From: Streptococcus downei MFe28
GTDB lineage: Bacteria; Bacillota; Bacilli; Lactobacillales; Streptococcaceae
Direction of reading: 5' to 3'
Length of the DNA stretch: 64,000 bases
NCBI RefSeq assembly: GCF_900459175.1
Contig: NZ_UHFA01000002.1
Span: forward strand, 1,736,001 to 1,800,000
Below are positions 55,853 through 64,000 of this stretch, one piece after another. The position numbers and the translations under genes are program-made. Numbering within the stretch: the first letter of the stretch is position 1; each line of letters starts with the position of its first letter. The notes beneath the pieces were generated by a model. The model saw only the letters and a program-made list of their open reading frames with translations, was not told where the DNA came from and did not search any database.

Positions 55853-57231
55853 TTATGAAAATTCAATGATGGGAACCCTTACAATCACTCTTGCTCCGCC
55901 TGATTCTGCATTATCCAAAGTTAACTGCCCTTGATGAAGTTGGGTAATATTCTCAGCAATGGTTAAACCAATTCCAAGATGACTGTTATCATGACGACTT
56001 TTATCATCTTTGAAAAAACGTAAGTGGGCTTTTTTCAGAGCCTCAGGAGAGAAGCCTGGACCACTATCCTGACATGTCATTAATAACGAATTATCTTCTA
56101 TCCTGTAGTTCAATAATAACTGGCTTCTCCTAGGGCTATGCTCTACTGCATTTGAAATGATATTCATCCAGGCTCGCTGGAATAGAGACTTATCAAGGCT
56201 GATTTCAGGGTCTCCAGAAATTGCATTTTGACAATCAAGTAATAAACTTTTGGTTTTAGCTAAAGCAAAGATTGCCTGGTTTAATTCCTCGAGAAAGTCT
56301 TTGAGAGAAATCTTTTCAGGTTGAAAATTTCGTAAATTGTTTTCTTTGGCAATCAAGGATAATTCACTCAGATAGGTCTCAATTTGACCAATATTTTTAG
56401 AACTATAGGCAACAAATTTTTTCTGCTCGCTGTTAGATTTGTCTGGCTCAGAAGTTCGGTATTCCCACGAACAACTGTCAACGGGGTCCTAATGTCATGT
56501 GTCAAGGCTCTTATTTGGTCACTTTTTTCTTGCTCTAGTGACCAAGACTCAAGCAGGGACTCTTTTAGCGCACCCCTCATTTTATCTAGACTTACTAACA
56601 GTTGGTCAAATTCCTTAATACGAGAATGTCCAACAGAGAAATCCAGGTCTTCTTCTGTAATCTTTTTCGTTGCTTCTAAAACTGGATTTAATTGCCCTTG
56701 TAGCCGTTTCACAAAGGATAATGTGACTATAATAAAAATGAGCAGGCTGCCCACACCAAATAAAATTACTACTAGCCATGTGGGCCTAGGTAGATAAAGG
56801 TTTCCCCATTTAAATGAATAGCGCTCCTTAAGTTGGTAATTAACAAGAAGGTTGCCATCAGGTCTTTGAAACACCTTATAATAGCCATATTTTGTCTGAC
56901 CGCTGTCCTGCTCTCTGAAATTTTTCACCACCGCTTCTTTCATTGGCTGAGACATATTAGTTTCCACGATTTTTCCTGAATGATTTATCAAGAGATACCG
57001 AGTATCATCCGGGAGCATCTGTTTAGACAAAGTCTTGCTGGTCTCAATTGAATGTTTTTTCTCAATCAGGTACTGTTCTGAATAGTTGGCTGGAAATATG
57101 GCTCCAGTTCGATAAGCAAGATATAGGACAATTAGATTAGCTATCATTAAAAGTGCACAAGCAAAAATGACCGTTGTAAAATAGCTGATAAAAATCGTCC
57201 TTAAACTAGAGAACTTTTTCTTTATTCCCAT
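55853..57231 (-). pseudogene. Sensor histidine kinase of the lantibiotic-immunity cluster, frameshifted
   Basis: The first part (57231-56368) encodes two transmembrane helices around an outer domain, a HAMP-like segment and the phospho-acceptor box ALTHDIRTPLTVVRGNTELL. It then runs into SRKNLLPIVL and stops. In another frame the sequence continues SEQKKFVAYSSKNIGQIETY, then N box NIISNAVEHSP, DSGPGF and HLGIGLTIA, to the stop at 55853. A one-base loss between about 56417 and 56435, near an A6 run, explains it. The intact protein would be about 460 residues. A sequencing error cannot be excluded. Confidence 0.85.
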
Positions 57232-57881
57232 TTGTAGCCAATCCCCCAGACTGTCTTTATTGGTTCTTGTCCGTAGTCTCTAAATTTGGCCCGAATATTT
57301 TTAATATGCTCTGCTATCGCGGCAGGTGTCCCCCGTTCTTCAAAGCCATACAGATAGTCGTAGAGCTGCTCTTTAGAAAAAACCTGACCGCGGTGCTTGG
57401 CTAAATGCTGACAGATTTCATATTCTGACTTAGTCACATCCAAAATTGTCTCACCGACCATGATTTGCTTACTAGAGAGGTCAAAGCGAACATTATCTAG
57501 GAGCAAGGTCGCATGGTGCTCACGCTTTTCTCGGCGCAGATGTGCCTGCACACGTGCCAGCAGCTCCTGTACCCCAAAAGGCTTGACCAAATAATCATCT
57601 GCTCCATAAGCCAGACCTGTCACGATATCAGCTTCCTGGGTTTTAGCTGTCAGAAAAAGAATGGGGCAATCCACCAGAGGACGAATTTCCTGACAAAAAC
57701 TGAAGCCATCTATATCCGGCATCATAATATCCAGTAAGATTAAATCATAACGCGGCAGATGGGCTCTGTCTACCTGACTGGCACTTTCAAAAGTATCTAC
57801 CTGATAACCCTGCAGGGCCAAGGTATTTTTTATAAGCGCTAAAATATCGGTCTCATCATCAAGAGCTAAAATTTTTGTCAT
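57222..57881 (-). CDS. OmpR-family response regulator, NisR/SpaR type
   Basis: The start MTKILALDDETDIL (57881) has GGGAGGAGG upstream and gives 219 residues. The receiver domain has the acidic pair DDE, the phospho-acceptor LILLDIMMPD (Asp52 region) and LVKPFGVQE. The C-terminal winged helix has LDVTKSEYEICQHLAKHRGQ, then VFSKEQLYDYL. It overlaps the kinase gene by ten bases and follows the transporter genes, so it probably controls their expression. Confidence 0.92.
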   Translation of the reverse strand: MTKILALDDETDILALIKNTLALQGYQVDTFESASQVDRAHLPRYDLILLDIMMPDIDGFSFCQEIRPLVDCPILFLTAKTQEADIVTGLAYGADDYLVKPFGVQELLARVQAHLRREKREHHATLLLDNVRFDLSSKQIMVGETILDVTKSEYEICQHLAKHRGQVFSKEQLYDYLYGFEERGTPAAIAEHIKNIRAKFRDYGQEPIKTVWGIGYKWE

Positions 57882-57912
57882 TGAAAAACCTCCTCCCTTT
57901 GAATAACATATT

Positions 57913-58659
57913 TTATTCAACACTGCTTCTCCCTTGCCACCTGTCGAACCAAAGAAGACTGAGAAATAAACCAAGCAAAGTCGTTGGAAAGGCAACTTCC
58001 AGCCAGAGGAGAAGCTGCTGGACAAACATAGGATTTTGATCTGGGTATTGCAACATGTAAAACAAATCCTCCATTAACCGTGCTGGCCAGGCAGCCGGCA
58101 CAAATTGCCAAATGCCATCACCTAAGCCTGTTAGAAGCAAGGCTGAGACTAGGACTTCAAAAATTCCTAGACCAATTGTTGCGCCACTGCCAAATAAAAA
58201 GGCGATTAGCATATGAAGCAAATATAAGATGACTGTTGATGCCAATAAAAACAGACCCGCATAACCATAAAAGGCAAGATAAGGGACATCTGTATTAGAC
58301 CGATACAAGAGGCCAAAGATGACTAGGGCTAAACAGATAGCAACAATTTCCATTACGATAAGACTGACAAACTTTACAAAATAAAGGATTTTTCGCTGAC
58401 TACTTGCTAAGACAGTTTGAAAGTGACCAGCTTCTGCCTCTAATTCAACGGCTTTGCTGCAAATAATAGCAATGACTAGTGGAAAAGCCACTCCCAGTAC
58501 TTGCAAATAAGCACTCGTAATGCTTCCCCAAGAATAAGCAGGTGTCACAAAACCAAAGACAGCAGTTAAAACAGCTATACCAGCTGGTAAAAGTACATGT
58601 ATCCAAGGCAAAAAGGTACGGTTATATTTTAAAAACTCTGCCCAAATCAATTTTACCAT
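57913..58659 (-). CDS. Lantibiotic-immunity ABC permease, LanG-like
   Basis: The 248-residue membrane protein has about six helices and the opening MVKLIWAEFLKYNRTFLPWI, typical of ABC-2 type permeases in LanFEG systems. It starts at the last base of the preceding permease stop (TAATG). With its partners it would expel lantibiotic peptides from the membrane. Assignment to G rather than E follows gene order. Confidence 0.8.
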   Translation of the reverse strand: MVKLIWAEFLKYNRTFLPWIHVLLPAGIAVLTAVFGFVTPAYSWGSITSAYLQVLGVAFPLVIAIICSKAVELEAEAGHFQTVLASSQRKILYFVKFVSLIVMEIVAICLALVIFGLLYRSNTDVPYLAFYGYAGLFLLASTVILYLLHMLIAFLFGSGATIGLGIFEVLVSALLLTGLGDGIWQFVPAAWPARLMEDLFYMLQYPDQNPMFVQQLLLWLEVAFPTTLLGLFLSLLWFDRWQGRSSVE

Positions 58660-59405
58660 TATTTAACCTCCTGTTTTTCAAACCAGAGAGCCATTACCCA
58701 AGTCAGCCCTGCAAAGAGGGCAAACGCCAGCATTAAACTGAGCATAATAGACCAGCTGCTAGTTGCTAATAGCGGTGCCGCTGCCTCTGAACCAGCTTTC
58801 AATCCATTGGGATATATTTTCATAATGGGAATCATCAATCGCATCCCCCAAGCATAAGGATACAGTAACCAATAAGCAGTTGTCGAAAAAGCAACTCCCA
58901 AGAAATTAGCTGTGAAATTGACTAACAAGGTGGCAATAAAACCCAATTTCTTTGCCAGCCATAAACAAAACGGGATCTGCCAAAGCACACTGAGCAATAG
59001 TACCATAGAAGCAAGAAGCATTTGACTAATAGGATAAGTTTCTCCATAATGAAGAAAAGTAGACAAGGCTAAGAGGAACCAATGCAAAAGACTGCTCAGG
59101 GTCAAATAATAGGCCAAAGAAGCAATCTTACACGTCCAAATTTTTTTTAAAGAAATTGGCAAAGGAAACACTGCCCGATAATGTAACTTTTTTTCTTCAT
59201 AAATGTTTACTAAAGCAGTAAATAAGGTCAGCAGCCCCGGTAAAATGATAATGTACCACCAATTATAAGCATCTGTAATCAAATACTGAGGCACCATAAG
59301 ACCATGTATAATCACTAATATAGGAGCCAAAAACAGCAACTTTTTTGCCATCGTCCGCTTCAGTTTTAAACGTTCTGCCTGAAAAATCCCCAGCATCTCA
59401 CTCAC
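58659..59405 (-). CDS. Lantibiotic-immunity ABC permease, LanE-like
   Basis: The 248-residue permease opens MSEMLGIFQAERLKLKRTMA, the form seen in MutE/SpaE proteins, and has about six helices. It overlaps the ATPase gene by eight bases and touches the next permease, so the three genes are translationally linked. No lantibiotic biosynthesis genes are in the window. Confidence 0.82.
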   Translation of the reverse strand: MSEMLGIFQAERLKLKRTMAKKLLFLAPILVIIHGLMVPQYLITDAYNWWYIIILPGLLTLFTALVNIYEEKKLHYRAVFPLPISLKKIWTCKIASLAYYLTLSSLLHWFLLALSTFLHYGETYPISQMLLASMVLLLSVLWQIPFCLWLAKKLGFIATLLVNFTANFLGVAFSTTAYWLLYPYAWGMRLMIPIMKIYPNGLKAGSEAAAPLLATSSWSIMLSLMLAFALFAGLTWVMALWFEKQEVK

Positions 59406-60099
59406 CTCCTCGGTACTTCATAACCACTTCAGTAAAGAGTTTTTCTAAGTCTTCGCCTTGGTGAATCCTATCCTGATAACCCAGTACGCCATTGGCAATA
59501 ATTCCAATATGATCCGCTATCATCTGTATCTCAGAGAGTATATGACTGGAAATAATGACGGTGATTTCCTGTTCTGAAAGTGAACGAATTAAATCTCGTA
59601 ATTCTTGTATGCCTATGGGATCAAGGCCATTGGTCGGCTCATCCAGAATCAAAAGCTTGGGATTATTAAGCAGAGCAATCGCAATCCCCAGACGCTGTTT
59701 CATACCCATGGAGAACTGACCGGCTCTTTTTTTACCCGTATTAGTTAGGTCAACGATCTTTAAGACTTCATCAATCCGCCCATCCGGCAGGCCTAACATC
59801 AGGGTTCTTACTTTTAAATTTTCACGTGCAGTTAGATTTTCATAAAGTGGCGGAGATTCAATTAGAGCCCCAATATTTTCCAAATCCTCACGGCCCCATT
59901 CATGTCCGTCTATAAGAATTTGACCAGATGTCTTTCTCAGCATTCCTGTAATCATTTTGAGTGTCGTTGACTTGCCGGAACCATTGGGTCCTAAGAGCCC
60001 ATAGACCGAATTTTTTTCAACTTGAAGAGATAATTCCTTGACAGCAACCTGCCTGCCAAATTTTTTTGTTAACTTGATAGTCTCTAACATATAATCCAT
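59398..60099 (-). CDS. Lantibiotic-immunity ABC ATPase, LanF-like
   Basis: The 233-residue ATPase has Walker A GPNGSGKST (about 37-45), signature FSMGMKQRLGIAIAL and Walker B LLILDEPTNGLDP. At the Q-loop position it has GALIESPPLYENL with Glu instead of Gln, the E-loop known from lantibiotic immunity ATPases. The ATG at 60099 is eight bases after GAGGAGG. It heads the F-E-G-R-K order. Confidence 0.9.
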   Translation of the reverse strand: MDYMLETIKLTKKFGRQVAVKELSLQVEKNSVYGLLGPNGSGKSTTLKMITGMLRKTSGQILIDGHEWGREDLENIGALIESPPLYENLTARENLKVRTLMLGLPDGRIDEVLKIVDLTNTGKKRAGQFSMGMKQRLGIAIALLNNPKLLILDEPTNGLDPIGIQELRDLIRSLSEQEITVIISSHILSEIQMIADHIGIIANGVLGYQDRIHQGEDLEKLFTEVVMKYRGGE

Positions 60100-60162
60100 G
60101 ATTTTATCCTCCTCTTCTTTCTAAGTCTATTTTAGAAAAAAAGTTTAAGGACTTTATCAGGT

Positions 60163-60198
60163 TAATAAAAAAACGCCAGAAAAATTCTAACGTTTTCA
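60163..60198 (-). terminator. Terminator of the small multidrug-export gene
   Basis: On the minus strand AAAACGTTAGAA pairs with TTCTGGCGTTTT around TTT (two wobbles), then a T run. Confidence 0.8.
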
Positions 60199-60245
60199 TG
60201 AAATTTAGATATAAGAAGTTCACCCCGAACCTCTTTTTTCTTTTC

Positions 60246-60707
60246 TTAGAAAAAGCTTTTTACAATGACTGAGCCAAAGCCCATGATGAAGCCAGCTAGG
60301 ATAACACCTGCGATGACAGCGATGATGCTGTTTTTGAACTTAAGGTCAAGGATGGAGGCTGCTAGGGTGCCTGTCCAGGCTCCTGTTCCTGGTAGGGGAA
60401 TACCAACGAAGAGAAAGAGGGCGAAATAAAGGCCCTTGTCGCCAGCACTCTTAGCCAACTTTTGGCCCCCATTGTGGCCCTTTTTGAGACACCAGCTAAA
60501 GAAGCCACCGATGACAGGCTTATCAGCCCCCCATTCTAAGACTCGACGGGCAAAGAAGAAGATAATAGGCACGGGCAACATATTACCGATGACGCCGATA
60601 ATAATAGCCTGCCACATGGGGAGACCCACGCCGATACCATAGGGAACAGCTCCCCGCAATTCGACGAGGGGAATCATAGAAATGAGGAAGGTAATCAAAT
60701 ACTTCAT
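60246..60707 (-). CDS. Putative small multidrug export family protein (COG2426)
   Basis: The 153-residue membrane protein has MIPLVELRGAVPYGIGVGLP near the start, and GNMLPVPIIFFFARRVLEWG and LFVGIPLPGTGAWTGTLAAS later. These are conserved in the Sm_multidrug_ex family. It has four or so hydrophobic segments. Substrates are not established for the family, so the export role is by name only. Confidence 0.88.
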   Translation of the reverse strand: MKYLITFLISMIPLVELRGAVPYGIGVGLPMWQAIIIGVIGNMLPVPIIFFFARRVLEWGADKPVIGGFFSWCLKKGHNGGQKLAKSAGDKGLYFALFLFVGIPLPGTGAWTGTLAASILDLKFKNSIIAVIAGVILAGFIMGFGSVIVKSFF

Positions 60708-60727
60708 AGAATTTTTTATCCTTTTGC

Positions 60728-61501
60728 TTATAAAAGTGAGCTAATGAGTTGGTTGATCTGGTCAAAATAAAAGGGATTTTCCTGATAGGCAATACCAGTA
60801 TGGCGGGCTAACTTGATAATCATCTCTAGGAAAGAACAAGAGGAAAAGCCAGTCGTCTCATGTAAAATCTTTTCATCAAAGGGTTTGATGAGATGGGCCA
60901 GAGGATTGCGGACCGACTTCTCCATATCCCTAAGAAAGGTCACATCCTTCTTGAGCGAGCCCGAAATGGGAAGCAGGTCAATTAAGGCCACCAGACTTCT
61001 GGAAGTCACCCTGGGATCCTGCCAGGTTCTGGCAAAGTCTTGTAGGGCTTGATCTTGTGAGTCTTCCATCTGGATAAATTTCCAAGAATCGTAACTAGAG
61101 TCCTTGGAATTTTTGATATAGGCTGTCAAATCAGGAATCTCCCTCTCAATCAAGCGCAGGAAAAGCCGATAGAGAATGGGGCTGACGGCTCGGACAAAAT
61201 CAATGATGTCCTCAGACCTAACCTTGGCCTGCAGGTCCATGATATAATTGGCCAACAACTCCTGTTCTTGGGGATTGGCTGTTAATGAGCACTGATAAGC
61301 CTCTTGAAAATGCTGGATCGTCTTGGGCTCATAAAGTTCGTTAATGGCTAACTGCCGTCGCTTCTTCATCAAATATAGGAGGGTCTTGGCATCCGGATTT
61401 ATCGCCTGCTTTTCCACAAGACGATAGGCCGAAGCATAGTCGTAATGCTGGATGAGGATGACCAGGGTTTCCTTTAGGGTCTGCTTATCCATTTTAGGCA
61501 A
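60728..61501 (-). CDS. Hypothetical protein downstream of deoD
   Basis: The 257-residue cytoplasmic protein ([40 protein letters not shown]) is helical and soluble. I recognise no domain. Its start overlaps the deoD stop by eight bases (or begins just after it at 61492), with no clear ribosome site, so it is probably translated by coupling to deoD. Confidence 0.75.
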   Translation of the reverse strand: MPKMDKQTLKETLVILIQHYDYASAYRLVEKQAINPDAKTLLYLMKKRRQLAINELYEPKTIQHFQEAYQCSLTANPQEQELLANYIMDLQAKVRSEDIIDFVRAVSPILYRLFLRLIEREIPDLTAYIKNSKDSSYDSWKFIQMEDSQDQALQDFARTWQDPRVTSRSLVALIDLLPISGSLKKDVTFLRDMEKSVRNPLAHLIKPFDEKILHETTGFSSCSFLEMIIKLARHTGIAYQENPFYFDQINQLISSLL

Positions 61502-62201
61502 TCAGGGTTTCTAGACCGACGGTCATCATGTCGGTAAAGGTAGTTTGCCGTTCTTGGGCTGTGGTGTCCTCTTCTGGATGAACCAAGCTGTCAGAGACGG
61601 TCATAATGCCCAAGGCTTGGACCTGATATTGGGCCGCCAAATAATAGAGGGCTGCGGCTTCCATCTCAATAGCCTTGACCCCAAGGGTTCCCAGTTTTAG
61701 GTTGCGCTCTGGCATACTAGAATAAAAGACATCTGAAGACAGAACAGAACCTACATGGGTGGTCATGCCCAAATCCTCAGCAATATGGTAGGCCTTATCC
61801 AGGAGGTCGAAGTCCGCAATTTGCGGGAAGTCGTATTCAGGGAAGTCATTGCGAATAATCTTGGAATTGGTAGCTGCGGCTTGGGCCAGAACCAGCTCGC
61901 GCACATGGACATCTGGATCAATGGAACCGGCTGTTCCCACCCGAATCAGCTTCTTGACACCATAGTCAACAATCAATTCGTGGGCATAGATGGAGATGGA
62001 GGGCATCCCCATCCCGGTTCCCATGACAGAGACCTTTTGACCCTTGTAGGTTCCAGTATAGCCTAGCATGCCACGGATATGATTAAAGCAGACTGGATTT
62101 TCTAAAAAGTTTTCAGCGATGAATTTGGCCCGCAAGGGATCACCTGGCAAGAGAATTTTATCAGCAATCTCTCCTGGGGCTGCTTCGATATGAATAGACA
62201 T
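61494..62201 (-). CDS. deoD: Purine nucleoside phosphorylase, DeoD type
   Basis: The 235-residue enzyme cleaves purine (deoxy)nucleosides with phosphate. It opens [20 protein letters not shown] and has [32 protein letters not shown] and the catalytic Asp in [13 protein letters not shown]. It is the hexameric bacterial type, in nucleoside salvage. Confidence 0.96.
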   Translation of the reverse strand: MSIHIEAAPGEIADKILLPGDPLRAKFIAENFLENPVCFNHIRGMLGYTGTYKGQKVSVMGTGMGMPSISIYAHELIVDYGVKKLIRVGTAGSIDPDVHVRELVLAQAAATNSKIIRNDFPEYDFPQIADFDLLDKAYHIAEDLGMTTHVGSVLSSDVFYSSMPERNLKLGTLGVKAIEMEAAALYYLAAQYQVQALGIMTVSDSLVHPEEDTTAQERQTTFTDMMTVGLETLIA

Positions 62202-62212
62202 AAGTTAATTCC

Positions 62213-63445
62213 TCAATTTCTATAAAATAAGCGTGATTCAAAAAATTTAGTCAGAGTGACTGTAAACAGGATGGGTATCAGAAGGACGGGCTGGGAATGA
62301 GTGAAGCCAATCACTAGCCCAGAAGCCGTCAAGGGAGCCTTCATGGTAATAGCCAAAAAACTGGCTGCCCCTGCTAGCATAAAGAGTTCAGGGCCTTGGA
62401 CAGGAATCAAGCCACTGACGACCTGACAGACCATAAGCCCCAGTAAACTTCCTAAAGCAAAGGAAGGAGTCAGGGTACCACCATAGGCCCCGCTGACCAA
62501 GCTAAGAAGGACCAGGCCAGCCTTGAGGGCAAAAAGAACAAGGGCAGTCCGCAAACTTAAACCGTTGAAGGCCGATTGCGCCAGGGCGCTACCATTGCCT
62601 AGAACGGTTGGAAAAATCAGGGCAGTCGCTCCGACTAGAGCGCCTGTCAAGGGCAGGCTGAGCCAGATGGTCTTGTCCTTGCGTCGCCATTTGCCAGCAA
62701 GGCCATTGAGACGCTTGAAAATCCCCGCCAGGAGTGCGGTCAGAATTGCCAGAAGAAGCAAGAGGCCCAGACTAGTCCAGAACCCTAGATGAGTGGTCAT
62801 AGCTCGCAAGTGATAGTTGGGATTACTAGTAACAATGGGATTGGAGACCCAGGTCGCCAGATAGGTAGTGACCAGAACCACCAGCAGATTGCGAAGGGAA
62901 AGGGCCACCGCCAATACTTCAAAAGCAAAGAAGAATGAGGACAAGGGCACCTGATAGACAGCTGCCAGTCCTGCTGCCGCTCCACTGGCAATCAGCAAAT
63001 AGGCATCCTTGGATTTCAATTTGAAGCCAACAGCTATGCGACCGGCAAAGAGGGCCCCCAATTCGCGGGGGGCTCCTTCTTTACCGATTGGACCACCGGC
63101 ACCAACAAAGACAATCTGCAGGAGACTATGGATGACCTGGCGCAGAAAACTGTGAAGTCTCTTGGGGTGCTTGAGACTTTGTCGTACGGAAATAATCTGA
63201 TAAGGGGCCTTTTGTAGCCAATACCAGACAGCTGCAGCGATAATCGAAATAATGAAAATGCCAGCAAAGCGGGAGCCAGCAGACAGGGACCGCACCAAGC
63301 TCAGATAGTCATCATCGCTGTGACCAAAAACCAGCATTTCGACCAGATTGAGCAATTCGTGCATAGCAATTCCAGCCAAACCACCCAAAAGACCAGTTAA
63401 GCAGACCGCTAGCCAAAAGCGTAAGCCATAATGGTAGGTCTTCAT
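62213..63445 (-). CDS. ClC-family chloride channel/transporter
   Basis: The 410-residue membrane protein has a glutamate in the selectivity region GAGGPIGKEGAPRELGAL (about 115-132), the late gate segment SGAYGGTLTPSFALGSLLG and the usual many helices. It could be an H+/anion antiporter for acid or fluoride stress. Its stop is 11 bases before the deoD start, and its start overlaps the upstream amidotransferase stop by four bases. Confidence 0.9.
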   Translation of the reverse strand: MKTYHYGLRFWLAVCLTGLLGGLAGIAMHELLNLVEMLVFGHSDDDYLSLVRSLSAGSRFAGIFIISIIAAAVWYWLQKAPYQIISVRQSLKHPKRLHSFLRQVIHSLLQIVFVGAGGPIGKEGAPRELGALFAGRIAVGFKLKSKDAYLLIASGAAAGLAAVYQVPLSSFFFAFEVLAVALSLRNLLVVLVTTYLATWVSNPIVTSNPNYHLRAMTTHLGFWTSLGLLLLLAILTALLAGIFKRLNGLAGKWRRKDKTIWLSLPLTGALVGATALIFPTVLGNGSALAQSAFNGLSLRTALVLFALKAGLVLLSLVSGAYGGTLTPSFALGSLLGLMVCQVVSGLIPVQGPELFMLAGAASFLAITMKAPLTASGLVIGFTHSQPVLLIPILFTVTLTKFFESRLFYRN

Positions 63446-64000
63446 GATTGGGTCAATTTATCTAAAAATTGATAGAGGGCTTGATTCATCTGGTCATAAT
63501 CGTAGGCCAAGATGTCCTTTGCCCCTTGGACATAGGTGTATTTTTGACTGCCGCCCTCAATATCCTTTTCTTGGGCCAAGAGCTGCTTGACCAAGTCCTT
63601 GGTCAATTCCAGGTGGGCTTGAAAGCCAAAATGCTTATGACTGTAGGCGACAATCTGCCTTGGACAGCCCTGGCTAGTGGCCAGAATCTGAGCTCCCTCC
63701 GATAAGCCTGGCATATCCCCATGCCAATGACCGACCACCAGTCCTTGGGGAATATGAGATAAGCGAGAATCGGATCGACCAGCCTGGGTCAACTCAATAG
63801 GGAAATTCCCAATTTCTCGCTCGGGGCTGGCTAGGCAGGTCCCTCCATAGGCTTGGCCCAGTAGTTGGGCTCCCAGGCAGACACCGATAATGTATTTGTC
63901 GGCCTTGATAGCCTTTTGAATGAGGTCAATCTCAGCCTGAGCATTGTAGTGGGGAAATTCCTCCTGGGTAGAGGTCGGACTTTGGGGTCCCCCCATGACA
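63442..64000 (-). CDS. Class I glutamine amidotransferase (5' end outside window)
   Basis: The gene runs off the right edge; about 186 codons are visible. The catalytic cysteine lies in YIIGVCLGAQLLGQAYGG and the His/Glu pair in FGFQAHLELTKD; VVGHWHGDM is another family segment. It resembles GMP synthase-like amidotransferase proteins of unknown substrate. It overlaps the ClC gene start. Confidence 0.85.
   Translation of the reverse strand, partial: VMGGPQSPTSTQEEFPHYNAQAEIDLIQKAIKADKYIIGVCLGAQLLGQAYGGTCLASPEREIGNFPIELTQAGRSDSRLSHIPQGLVVGHWHGDMPGLSEGAQILATSQGCPRQIVAYSHKHFGFQAHLELTKDLVKQLLAQEKDIEGGSQKYTYVQGAKDILAYDYDQMNQALYQFLDKLTQS

Noticed and set aside
60188-60202. TGAAAACGTTAGAA as a catabolite (cre) site
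   Set aside because: It lies inside a convincing terminator stem after a gene and deviates from the consensus at the end.

Overview
The window is a chromosomal stretch from a Streptococcus, or a very close relative. Evidence for this is the tmRNA tag peptide AKNTNSYAVAA, the gene orders dnaE-pfkA-pyk-lepB-glmS and plsY/parE-parC-ilvE, the MntE exporter, class 1B dihydroorotate dehydrogenase genes (pyrK-pyrD) with PyrR-type attenuators, and BOX-like intergenic repeats. I do not assign a species.

Layout. 1-6.7 kb: tail of a sugar ABC ATPase, a tandem glycine riboswitch driving an alanine/glycine symporter, a decayed copy of that symporter's 3' end, mntE, a remarkable intergenic block of perfect hairpins, and a polar amino acid ABC transporter. 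6.7-9.3 kb: a PhnA-like zinc-ribbon protein and three small paralogous membrane proteins. 9.3-15.1 kb: the mannitol PTS operon mtlA-mtlR-mtlF-mtlD with repeated TTGGCAAA-type sites in its promoter. 15.1-24.1 kb: dnaE-pfkA-pyk-lepB-glmS; the LepB-like protein lacks the catalytic lysine. 24.2-29.6 kb: a GntR/ABC cassette, an intact IS1182-family element, a lipoprotein related to the 7-9 kb family, tmRNA and a TVP38/DedA membrane protein. 29.7-39.9 kb: three tRNAs, rpsA, ilvE (with a predicted CodY box), parC, an AT-rich unknown gene coupled to parE, parE and plsY. 40-50.7 kb: surface 5'-nucleotidase and the pyrimidine genes (pyrC, pyrE, pyrF, pyrD, pyrK) with ung and small genes between them; two PyrR attenuators. 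51-55.1 kb: dTDP-rhamnose genes rmlA-rmlC-rmlB and a divergent LysR regulator. 55.4-60.1 kb: a type I toxin-antitoxin locus and an orphan lantibiotic-immunity cluster lanFEG-RK whose kinase gene is frameshifted. 60.2-64 kb: small multidrug-export family protein, unknown gene, deoD, a ClC channel and the 3' part of a glutamine amidotransferase gene.

The most unusual signal is not protein-coding. Intergenic blocks at 3879-4337, 15118-15227, 35900-36036 and 52377-52534 consist of consecutive, almost wobble-free inverted repeats. Several are arranged as a closing stem around two hairpins, the first usually with a single-base bulge and a 4-base loop. Two blocks (4243-4324 and 15147-15227) are alignable in sequence, while their stems differ by paired changes, which suggests a family of structured elements maintained by base pairing. 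I do not recognise this family.

Three genes (the TVP38 protein, plsY, the LysR regulator) have a -10 hexamer ending exactly six bases before the ATG and no ribosome binding site, so they look leaderless. Domain assignments come from reading motifs; no database search was run.
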